Part shown: one piece after another, positions 1 to 5,505 of the stretch
How positions within the stretch are numbered: the stretch's first letter is position 1
How the letters are laid out: each line of letters opens with the position of its first letter
Origin: an uncultured Streptococcus sp.
Lineage (GTDB): Bacteria > Bacillota > Bacilli > Lactobacillales > Streptococcaceae
NCBI GenBank assembly: GCA_905373305.1
Contig: CAJPSM010000083.1
Location: 1 to 5,612, forward strand
Length of the DNA stretch: 5,612 bases
Direction of reading: 5' to 3'
Position numbers and translations under genes: made by a program
The notes under the pieces: model-generated
Databases searched by the model: none
The model's input: only the letters and a program-made list of their open reading frames with translations
Told to the model about the DNA's origin: nothing

Positions 1-6
1 TAAAAA

Positions 7-47
7 CACCCCAAAAGTTAGATTTTTTCTGTCTAACTTTTGGGGTG
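7..47 (-). terminator. Rho-independent terminator of plsY
   Basis: Two perfect 16-base arms (7-22 and 32-47) can pair around a 9-base loop. Read on the minus strand, the hairpin is followed directly by TTTTTA at the window edge, which is the layout of an intrinsic terminator. It begins about 20 bases past the plsY stop codon. On the plus strand no T-run directly follows the stem, so I assign it to the minus strand only. The arms (CACCCCAAAAGTTAGA) also remind me of the ends of some streptococcal IS3-family elements, but no transposase is present. Confidence 0.85.
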
Positions 48-66
48 CAGTTCACAAACTGGCGTT

Positions 67-708
67 TTATTTTTTAGGATTTTGATGTGTCAAGTTTAGT
101 CCCCAAGGAACGAGGTTTTCAGTTTTGTTTTTGATGCGTGTGATATTATCCTTGTGACGAATGATAATCAAGCTAGCAAGTGCTAAGATAATAGCGATAA
201 AAAGAAGGTCATAGCTGCTCAGAATAAAACCAAATAGTGGAAATAGGAGAACTCCGATAACGGCTGCGATAGAAGCGGTAACGCTAGACAGTGAAATCAT
301 ACTACCTAGATAGAGGCTTCCAAAGAATACGATTGCTAGATAGAGACAGAAAACAGGCGCAAATCCGAAAATCACTCCAGCACTGGTTGCGACAGCCTTG
401 CCACCCTTAAATCCTGCAAAGATAGGGAAAGTATGTCCAATTACAGCCAAAAGTCCAAATACAAGAGGTGATACACCTTGTAGGTGGAAAAGAATTGGAA
501 GGAGAGTGGCCAAGGTTCCTTTAAAGAAGTCAATCACAAAGGTTGCCATACCCGCTTTCTTACCTAAAATTCGGAAAGTATTGGTTGTTCCGGTGTTTCC
601 AGAACCATGTTCACGAAGATTTGTTTGAAAAAAGAGTTGTCCAATCCAAAGACCAGACGGAATCGAACCTAGTAAATATGCTAGAATTAATAATACAAAT
701 GTCATCAT
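67..708 (-). CDS. plsY: Glycerol-3-phosphate acyltransferase PlsY
   Basis: PlsY transfers the acyl group of acyl-phosphate (made by PlsX) to position 1 of glycerol-3-phosphate, giving lysophosphatidic acid, the first step of membrane phospholipid synthesis in Gram-positive bacteria. The 213-residue protein is hydrophobic, with about five to seven membrane segments. The family signatures are visible: GSIPSG at 14-19, motif 1 GSGNTGTTN at 35-43, motif 2 from GHTFP (91-95) to KGGK (101-104), and motif 3 around RHKDNI (184-189) with a glutamate at 197. Length and sequence match pneumococcal PlsY as I recall it, so the gene looks intact. It is divergent from parE and ends at its own terminator. 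The start is ATGATG; I use the first ATG, but the second would leave the only SD-like AGG at a normal distance. Confidence 0.97.
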   Translation of the reverse strand: MMTFVLLILAYLLGSIPSGLWIGQLFFQTNLREHGSGNTGTTNTFRILGKKAGMATFVIDFFKGTLATLLPILFHLQGVSPLVFGLLAVIGHTFPIFAGFKGGKAVATSAGVIFGFAPVFCLYLAIVFFGSLYLGSMISLSSVTASIAAVIGVLLFPLFGFILSSYDLLFIAIILALASLIIIRHKDNITRIKNKTENLVPWGLNLTHQNPKK

Positions 709-714
709 AGACCT

Positions 715-744
715 ATTATACCATGAAATGCTGTGGAAAGTCAG
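715..744 (-). promoter_or_regulatory. Extended -10 promoter of plsY, possibly leaderless
   Basis: On the minus strand there is a perfect TATAAT at 720-715, preceded by TG and one base (TGGTATAAT), which makes an extended -10 element. A partial -35, CTGACT (744-739, 4 of 6 matches), lies 18 bases upstream. Counting the last base of the -10 as -7 places +1 at position 708, the A of the first plsY ATG. Transcription may therefore begin at the start codon or within a few bases of it. Confidence 0.7.
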
Positions 745-785
745 AGAATATCATGTGAAATTGTGACAGCTGAATGGGAAAAACT

Positions 786-814
786 TTGCAAAATACCCAT
801 AAAACCTGTAAAAT
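786..814 (+). promoter_or_regulatory. Promoter of parE (topoisomerase IV operon)
   Basis: TTGCAA (786-791, 4 of 6 matches to TTGACA) and TAAAAT (809-814, 5 of 6 matches to TATAAT) are separated by 17 bases, the ideal sigma-A spacing. The predicted start is near 821, giving a leader of about 23 bases that contains the ribosome-binding site. As I recall, a single promoter upstream of parE serves both parE and parC in pneumococcus, which would make this the main promoter for the whole plus-strand cluster. Confidence 0.65.
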
Positions 815-831
815 AGAAAAGATGAACAAAT

Positions 832-837
832 AGGAGG
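832..837 (+). promoter_or_regulatory. Ribosome-binding site fixing the parE GTG start
   Basis: A consensus AGGAGG ends six bases before the GTG at 844. The spacing is ideal and no ATG lies nearby in frame, which supports the GTG as the true start and the protein N-terminus MSKKEIN. Confidence 0.85.
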
Positions 838-843
838 TTCCTT

Positions 844-2787
844 GTGTCAAAAAAGGAAATCAATATTAATAACTACAATGATGATGCCATTCAGGTGCTA
901 GAAGGGTTGGATGCGGTCCGTAAACGTCCGGGGATGTATATTGGATCGACTGACGGTGCTGGTCTCCATCACCTAGTCTGGGAAATTGTGGACAATGCAG
1001 TCGATGAAGCCTTGTCTGGATTTGGTGACCGCATTGATGTGACCATCAATAAAGACGGCAGTCTAACCGTTCAAGACCATGGTCGAGGGATGCCGACCGG
1101 GATGCACGCCATGGGAATTCCAACTGTTGAAGTTATCTTTACCATTCTCCACGCTGGAGGGAAATTCGGTCAAGGGGGTTATAAGACATCTGGTGGTCTC
1201 CACGGGGTGGGATCTTCAGTCGTTAATGCCCTTTCTAGTTGGCTAGAAGTTGAAATTACTCGTGACGGTACAGTCTACAAGCAACGTTTTGAAAATGGTG
1301 GGAAACCCGTCACAACCTTGAAAAAAATTGGTACAGCACCCAAGTCTAAGACAGGTACCAAAGTTACCTTCATGCCTGACGCGACGATCTTTTCTACGAC
1401 TGACTTCAAGTACAATACCATTTCAGAACGACTCAATGAGTCAGCCTTTCTCTTAAAAAATGTTACCTTGTCTTTGACAGATAAGCGAACAGATGAAGCA
1501 ATCGAATTCCATTATGAGAACGGGGTACAAGACTTTGTTTCTTACCTCAATGAAGACAAGGAAACCTTGACGCCAGTCCTATACTTTGAAGGCGAAGACA
1601 ATGGTTTCCAAGTGGAGGTTGCCCTCCAGTACAATGATGGATTTTCAGATAACATTCTATCCTTTGTCAATAACGTTCGTACTAAAGATGGTGGAACGCA
1701 TGAGACAGGACTTAAGTCTGCCATTACTAAGGTCATGAATGACTACGCGCGTAAGACAGGACTTCTCAAGGAAAAAGATAAAAATCTTGAAGGTTCAGAT
1801 TATCGCGAGGGACTAGCAGCCGTTCTTTCTATTCTGGTTCCTGAAGAACACCTCCAGTTTGAGGGTCAGACCAAGGACAAACTTGGAAGCCCACTAGCTC
1901 GTCCAGTTGTGGATGGGATTGTGGCTGATAAGTTGACCTTCTTCCTCATGGAAAATGGGGAACTCGCTTCCAATCTCATTCGCAAGGCTATTAAGGCGCG
2001 TGATGCTCGTGAGGCAGCACGTAAGGCGCGTGATGAGAGCCGAAATGGTAAGAAAAATAAAAAAGATAAGGGCTTGCTTTCTGGTAAATTGACTCCAGCC
2101 CAGTCTAAAAATCCAGCAAAGAACGAACTCTATCTGGTCGAGGGGGACTCTGCCGGTGGTTCTGCCAAGCAAGGCCGTGACCGTAAGTTCCAGGCTATCT
2201 TGCCCCTTCGAGGTAAGGTTATCAATACAGCCAAGGCCAAGATGGCGGATATCCTTAAAAACGAGGAAATCAACACCATGATTTATACCATCGGTGCGGG
2301 TGTGGGAGCAGATTTTTCTATTGAAGATACTAACTATGACAAGATCATTATCATGACCGATGCGGATACCGATGGTGCTCATATTCAAACCTTGCTCTTA
2401 ACCTTTTTCTACCGTTACATGCGTCCGCTAGTTGAGGCAGGACATGTCTATATCGCCCTTCCGCCTCTTTACAAGATGTCCAAAGGCAAAGGCAAGAAAG
2501 AAGAAGTGGCCTACGCTTGGACGGACGGAGAGCTAGAAGAACTCCGTAAGCAGTTTGGCAAAGGCGCAACCCTCCAACGCTACAAGGGACTTGGTGAGAT
2601 GAACGCGGACCAGCTCTGGGAAACAACCATGAACCCAGAAACGCGTACCCTCATCCGTGTCACTATCGAAGACCTAGCACGCGCAGAACGTCGCGTCAAT
2701 GTCCTCATGGGAGATAAGGTCGAACCACGTCGTAAGTGGATTGAGGATAATGTTAAGTTTACGCTGGAGGAAGCGACAGTGTTTTAA
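844..2787 (+). CDS. parE: DNA topoisomerase IV subunit B (ParE)
   Basis: This is the ATPase subunit of topoisomerase IV, which pairs with ParC to unlink daughter chromosomes and is a fluoroquinolone target. The 647 residues are full length. The GHKL ATPase domain shows EIVDNAVDEA (47-56), DHGRGMP (78-84) and the ATP lid GGLHGVG (117-123). The transducer carries QTK (342-344). The TOPRIM domain shows EGDSAGG (433-439), PLRGKVIN (454-461) and the metal-binding DAD (506-508), followed by QRYKGLGEMN (578-587). D435, P454, I460 and E474, positions discussed in pneumococcal quinolone resistance, are the usual residues, so no ParE resistance change is seen. The start is GTG behind a perfect AGGAGG. 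I call ParE rather than GyrB because ParC follows and the sequence matches pneumococcal ParE as I recall it. Confidence 0.98.
   Translation: MSKKEININNYNDDAIQVLEGLDAVRKRPGMYIGSTDGAGLHHLVWEIVDNAVDEALSGFGDRIDVTINKDGSLTVQDHGRGMPTGMHAMGIPTVEVIFTILHAGGKFGQGGYKTSGGLHGVGSSVVNALSSWLEVEITRDGTVYKQRFENGGKPVTTLKKIGTAPKSKTGTKVTFMPDATIFSTTDFKYNTISERLNESAFLLKNVTLSLTDKRTDEAIEFHYENGVQDFVSYLNEDKETLTPVLYFEGEDNGFQVEVALQYNDGFSDNILSFVNNVRTKDGGTHETGLKSAITKVMNDYARKTGLLKEKDKNLEGSDYREGLAAVLSILVPEEHLQFEGQTKDKLGSPLARPVVDGIVADKLTFFLMENGELASNLIRKAIKARDAREAARKARDESRNGKKNKKDKGLLSGKLTPAQSKNPAKNELYLVEGDSAGGSAKQGRDRKFQAILPLRGKVINTAKAKMADILKNEEINTMIYTIGAGVGADFSIEDTNYDKIIIMTDADTDGAHIQTLLLTFFYRYMRPLVEAGHVYIALPPLYKMSKGKGKKEEVAYAWTDGELEELRKQFGKGATLQRYKGLGEMNADQLWETTMNPETRTLIRVTIEDLARAERRVNVLMGDKVEPRRKWIEDNVKFTLEEATVF
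1992..2035 (+). repeat. 14-base direct repeat inside parE
   Basis: TAAGGCGCGTGATG occurs at 1992-2005 and again at 2022-2035, a 30-base period. In the protein it gives KARDAREAARKARDES (384-399), an Arg/Ala-rich charged helix before the Lys-rich loop in front of the TOPRIM domain. It is an in-gene repeat, with no sign of mobility. Confidence 0.7.
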
Positions 2788-2808
2788 GAAAGTATAGGAA
2801 ATATTATA

Positions 2809-3780
2809 GTGAGACAGAATTATTTTGAGTTTATTAAAAGTATGCGCTTTGATGCTAAGAAAGAAATAGACATAGTAAAAAAAATACTGCATGAAGATAT
2901 TTATATAGAGAATCATAAAACGAATCTGCAGACATTTTTTTCTAATGGATACAAAGAGCATTATCCAGTGGAGAAGAAAGGACAGCATGCTACATTTGAA
3001 GAAAAATTTACTGCTATTTCCCAATATTATACCAGTGTTGATTACCTTTATACTGCTTTTGAATTTATTATTGATTTATATTCAGAAATAAGAAATAAAG
3101 ATAAATTTGCAAAAGACTACGTGACATCTAAAAAACTTGAAAAAATAGAGGATTCAGGCTGGATTCCTGAAGATGATAATGAGTCTGAAATTTGGGAAGA
3201 AACTAGAAAGTATACTTCTCTAATGGATAAATACGAAAAATTATGTGAACGATTAGAGTATTCTTTAGATAAAACAAATCATGAACTGATCACTTTAGAA
3301 AATGGTGATAGAATCATCGTTGAAAAGAATGTTTATGCTTCGGAAGTTTCTCAGATTGTATCTGAATCCAATATTGAAGATGCGATAAAAGTTTTAGAAT
3401 ATAATCATTTTTCAAATAAGGGAAATATACAGCGTAAGAAAGAGATACTTCTTTCTTTAGCAGGCTATTTGGAGCCATATCTCAAGGAGTTTGAACGACC
3501 TAAAAAACTATCTGATGAATCAAAAGTCATTTATACTGAATTAAAAGAAGTATTGCGGCTAAATAAGGATAAATCAAAAATTATTGCTTTTGATAGGCTC
3601 TCTGAGATGTATAACAAAGGAGGATTAAGGCATAACAACGATAAGCAATATCATCTAAATATGAATGATGAGGAATTGGAACAATGGTATGATAATATTT
3701 ATTCTTCAACTTTATTTGTGATTCTCAGTCTGGAGATGGGAAGAAATTTATCTAAGTTGAATGAATTGAAAAAGAAATGA
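2809..3780 (+). CDS. Accessory protein of unknown function in the parE-parC gap
   Basis: I do not recognise this 323-residue protein. It is soluble, highly charged and mostly helical in appearance, with no signal peptide or membrane segment and one cysteine (146). An acidic stretch (115-135, around EDDNESE) precedes likely helical or coiled segments (131-160). The C-terminal part (235-310) looks like a helical bundle containing GGLRHNN (271-277) and H282. This vaguely recalls HEPN or abortive-infection proteins, but R274 to H282 has seven intervening residues, more than the usual four to six. The start is GTG, 21 bases after the parE stop, with AGGAA eight bases upstream (2796-2800); an internal ATG at 2842 has a poorer site. 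Sampled lines are about 25-27% GC against about 55% in a parE line, which suggests acquisition by transfer. Position implies co-transcription with parE. A phage-defence or toxin role is only a guess. Confidence 0.8.
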   Translation: MRQNYFEFIKSMRFDAKKEIDIVKKILHEDIYIENHKTNLQTFFSNGYKEHYPVEKKGQHATFEEKFTAISQYYTSVDYLYTAFEFIIDLYSEIRNKDKFAKDYVTSKKLEKIEDSGWIPEDDNESEIWEETRKYTSLMDKYEKLCERLEYSLDKTNHELITLENGDRIIVEKNVYASEVSQIVSESNIEDAIKVLEYNHFSNKGNIQRKKEILLSLAGYLEPYLKEFERPKKLSDESKVIYTELKEVLRLNKDKSKIIAFDRLSEMYNKGGLRHNNDKQYHLNMNDEELEQWYDNIYSSTLFVILSLEMGRNLSKLNELKKK

Positions 3781-3858
3781 CTTCATCCCACACGAATAAT
3801 CACCTTTCCCAGTTTTAAAACAAGAAATCCCACTTGGAGAATATCTTATCTAGTGAGA

Positions 3859-3894
3859 AATAACTCAAAACACACATGTGTGTTTTGAGTTATT
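3859..3894. repeat. Perfect 36-base palindrome between the unknown gene and ant
   Basis: Two uninterrupted 18-base arms (3859-3876 and 3877-3894) meet at ACATGT with no spacer; pairing fails at the next base pair outward. In RNA it would form a hairpin of about 16 bp with a 4-base loop. It lies 78 bases after the unknown gene and could act as a terminator or attenuator for it, but no proper T-tract follows on the plus strand (GAAGTAAAAT) and the minus-strand side (TTCTCACTAG) is not one either. The alternatives are a binding site for a dimeric regulator or an mRNA-stabilising hairpin. It directly abuts the cin-box segment. Confidence 0.85.
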
Positions 3895-3911
3895 GAAGTA
3901 AAATACGAATA
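3890..3911 (+). promoter_or_regulatory. Candidate competence (ComX/sigma-X) promoter upstream of ant
   Basis: TACGAATA at 3904-3911 matches all eight bases of the cin-box (com-box), the -10 element recognised by the competence sigma factor ComX in streptococci. If its last base is about -7, transcription would start near 3918. TTATT (3890-3894) then falls around -28 to -24, where late competence promoters tend to carry a short T-rich stretch. The leader to the ant ATG would be about 112 bases. I saw no second exact copy in the window. No convincing sigma-A promoter is visible between 3781 and 4029. An 8-base match can be chance, so this is a candidate only. Confidence 0.5.
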
Positions 3912-4029
3912 TTTAGATATGTTCTGGATTATTTTAGAGCAAAAACTTAAAAACACATCATTTTGATGGTAGGAGAGCTTGAGAAGAAAAGAATACGAGG
4001 CCTTCAGAAACAAGAGGAGCTAGGTAGTT

Positions 4030-4878
4030 ATGAAAAATAACTCTATAAAAGATATGTGCAGACAACATAGAGGTGAAGTACAAATGCTGAGATTGATTTT
4101 ACAAACAGCTAAAACTTTACAAGTTGAAGCTGTCGCCATGTCTGGTTCACGGACAAATCCAAAAGCACCAAAAGATGAGTTTCAGGATTACGACGTGGTC
4201 TATGTCGTGGACGACTTAGATAATCTGACGAGTGACCTTTCTTGGTTAGACCAGTTTGGCACTCGTATCATTGAGCAGCATAATGTCCTGGGCAACCGTC
4301 GACTTTATCTGATGCTATTTGAAGATGGAAATCGGATTGATTTGACCCTCTGTCCTACGGAGTATATTCAAGAGTGGGTGGATAGTGAAGCAGGGTTCAC
4401 CGTTTTAGAAGATAAGAAGGGTTTATTTGAACCCTACTTTCCAAGTCCTCAACGTTTTTGGACAAGCCCAGCTAGTGCGATTGATTTTGAAAAAGCTTGT
4501 AATGAATTTTGGTGGGTGTCAGCCTACGTGGTTAAAGGGATTTGTCGCAAGCAAGTCATCTATGCTACTGACCATCTCTATGGGATTTGTCAGCAAGAAC
4601 TCTTGAATGTCTTGGCTTGGCGAGTTGCAGCAGATAAGGGGACGATTTATATTGGCAAGAACTATAAATATCTCTTTAACTATTTACCTGCTGAGAAAGA
4701 GAAAGAATTCTCAAATCTGCTTGATTTCTCAAGTTTAGATAAAATCACTCAGTCTTTATATGCTACCATGGAACTTTTCCACCAAGAGGCTCAAATCCTT
4801 GCCCAAAAGATGGGATTTGATTACGATAAGGAAGTGTCTGAGAAGATGATTCAGTATGCTGAGGAGAGGTTGAACTAG
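4030..4878 (+). CDS. ant: Aminoglycoside 6-adenylyltransferase-like protein (ANT(6)/AadK/AadE family)
   Basis: Family members transfer AMP from ATP to the 6-hydroxyl of streptomycin. In this 282-residue protein the nucleotidyltransferase motif GSRT (39-42) is followed by FQDYDVVY (51-58), whose D53 and D55 are the expected metal ligands, and RIDLTL (102-107) supplies a third aspartate, D104. The helical C-terminal half has the family stretch CNEFWWVSAYVVKGICRKQ (157-175) and GKNYKYLF (209-216). All motifs are intact, so the enzyme is probably active, though a physiological substrate is unproven and resistance should not be assumed. The start is uncertain: from 4030 (AGGAG at 4015-4019) the protein is about 11 residues longer at its N-terminus than AadK; the ATG at 4084 is an alternative. 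As I recall, an ant-like gene at this locus is typical of S. mitis and S. oralis and absent from ordinary pneumococci. Confidence 0.92.
   Translation: MKNNSIKDMCRQHRGEVQMLRLILQTAKTLQVEAVAMSGSRTNPKAPKDEFQDYDVVYVVDDLDNLTSDLSWLDQFGTRIIEQHNVLGNRRLYLMLFEDGNRIDLTLCPTEYIQEWVDSEAGFTVLEDKKGLFEPYFPSPQRFWTSPASAIDFEKACNEFWWVSAYVVKGICRKQVIYATDHLYGICQQELLNVLAWRVAADKGTIYIGKNYKYLFNYLPAEKEKEFSNLLDFSSLDKITQSLYATMELFHQEAQILAQKMGFDYDKEVSEKMIQYAEERLN
4069..4086 (+). promoter_or_regulatory. Alternative ribosome-binding site and start for ant
   Basis: AGAGGTGA (4069-4076) matches the anti-SD over seven bases (GAGGTGA) and lies upstream of an in-frame ATG at 4084, residue 19 of the longer form. Starting there gives 264 residues beginning MLRLILQTAK. 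Relatives usually begin about six residues before this methionine with MRxE-type sequence. Here the matching position is histidine (CAT, 4066-4068), so neither available ATG coincides with the usual family start. Confidence 0.45.
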
Positions 4879-4879
4879 T

Positions 4880-5371
4880 ATGTTAGATTATGTATTTGCT
4901 ACATTTTTTATGGGATTCCCAGGAGTACAAATTTTAGTATTGGTGTCCTCAATCTTTCTAGCTATTAAAAGAAATAAGTTACATAAAAGGGTGTATGGAT
5001 TATTTTTCCCGATCATTATTACGATGTGTAATATTTGGCTTATTTCAATCGATCGCACAGAGCTTTTTGATGATGCTTTAAGATTTTCGTTCTTTCTAAT
5101 TTCTTTTTGTTTACCTATGCTTATTTCTTCCACGATCTATCACTCCATACGCTTATATTATTTATACAAATCAATCAAGTGGAGAGTCTTCCCTATCAGT
5201 ATCTGTTATTTATTCGGTTTAATTTTTCATTATCTTAATACAATGCATTGGGAGGAGCTATTTCGAGGGCAAAAGTTTATGTTTAATATCTTGCTGATAT
5301 CAACTGCTATAGTTTCTTATTTACCTTGTCAATATTTGTACACACTTCAAATAAGAAAGAATAATCCATAG
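4880..5371 (+). CDS. Small multi-spanning membrane protein of unknown function
   Basis: I do not recognise this 163-residue protein. It is strongly hydrophobic, with about five predicted membrane segments: roughly 10-29, 38-57, 69-90, 103-119 and 133-152. Basic loops (KRNKLHKR at 30-37, YKSIKWR at 96-102) point to the cytoplasmic side, and a short acidic loop (around 59-66, DRTELFDD) probably lies outside. There is no classical cleavable signal peptide and no catalytic or transporter motif that I can name. The ATG follows the ant stop codon by one base, and its likely Shine-Dalgarno (AGGAGAGG, 4862-4869) lies inside the 3' end of ant, so translation is probably coupled to ant. That suggests joint expression, although a shared function is unproven. 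Two sampled lines are near 33-35% GC, lower than parE. The sequence ends 134 bases before parC. Confidence 0.85.
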   Translation: MLDYVFATFFMGFPGVQILVLVSSIFLAIKRNKLHKRVYGLFFPIIITMCNIWLISIDRTELFDDALRFSFFLISFCLPMLISSTIYHSIRLYYLYKSIKWRVFPISICYLFGLIFHYLNTMHWEELFRGQKFMFNILLISTAIVSYLPCQYLYTLQIRKNNP

Positions 5372-5505
5372 GAAATAGTTGCTTTTGCTTTATCTAAATA
5401 AGTGTTGTGAATGACTTAAATAGTATCTAAGAATATTTTTCTCAAGTACCAATTTTAATGTAAAACCTACTCTACATTCTTTGAAAGGAGTTGAACACGC
5501 CCTAT
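5372..5505 (+). other. Leader of parC without a clear promoter or terminator
   Basis: These 134 AT-rich bases separate the membrane gene from parC. I find no stable hairpin with a T-run, so transcription from upstream probably continues into parC. The best sigma-A-like pieces (TTGTGA at 5405-5410, TAGTAT at 5421-5426, TGTAAAAC at 5459-5466) do not combine at proper spacing. There is no cin-box here. This fits parC being expressed by read-through from parE or from an internal promoter before ant. Confidence 0.5.
5486..5490 (+). promoter_or_regulatory. Distant ribosome-binding site of parC
   Basis: AGGAG (within AAAGGAG) is the only strong Shine-Dalgarno before parC, but 15 bases separate it from the ATG at 5506, well beyond the usual 5-10. 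The sole upstream in-frame start-like codon, TTG at 5491, touches the site and is too close. Initiation at 5506 may therefore be weak or depend on RNA folding of the spacer. Confidence 0.6.

Noticed and set aside
48..70. Small hairpin CAGTT/AACTG followed by T-rich sequence on the plus strand
   Set aside because: The stem is only five base pairs with two G-C pairs, it overlaps the plsY 3' end, and no plus-strand gene is visible upstream.
398..628. Plus-strand open frame opposite plsY
   Set aside because: It is antisense to conserved PlsY motifs, has no ribosome-binding site, and its Pro/Lys/Arg-rich translation has no family resemblance.
1894..2626. Long minus-strand open frames opposite parE
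   Set aside because: They lie antisense to an intact, highly conserved gene, have no recognisable domains, and follow from parE codon composition.
2674..3024. Minus-strand open frame across the parE end and the start of the unknown gene
   Set aside because: Its Phe/Tyr/Lys-rich translation is what antisense AT-rich coding DNA gives; there is no supporting promoter or motif, and it overlaps two better-supported genes.
3791..3798. Second cin-box-like site, CACGAATA
   Set aside because: It differs at the first base, has no T-rich stretch at the proper distance (the upstream bases are C-rich), and lies right after the stop codon of the unknown gene.
3956..3968. Hairpin CATCA/TGATG upstream of ant
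   Set aside because: Five base pairs with a three-base loop is within chance for AT-rich sequence.
4888..5133. Minus-strand open frame opposite the membrane gene
   Set aside because: It is a shadow of the membrane protein; the plus-strand frame has coupling, a ribosome-binding site and coherent membrane segments.
3781..5505. Search for BOX, RUP, tRNA, CRISPR, integrase or attachment-site signatures around the accessory genes
   Set aside because: I saw no BOX or RUP motif, no tRNA-like fold, no spaced direct repeats and no recombinase, so homologous exchange through parE and parC is the simpler explanation.
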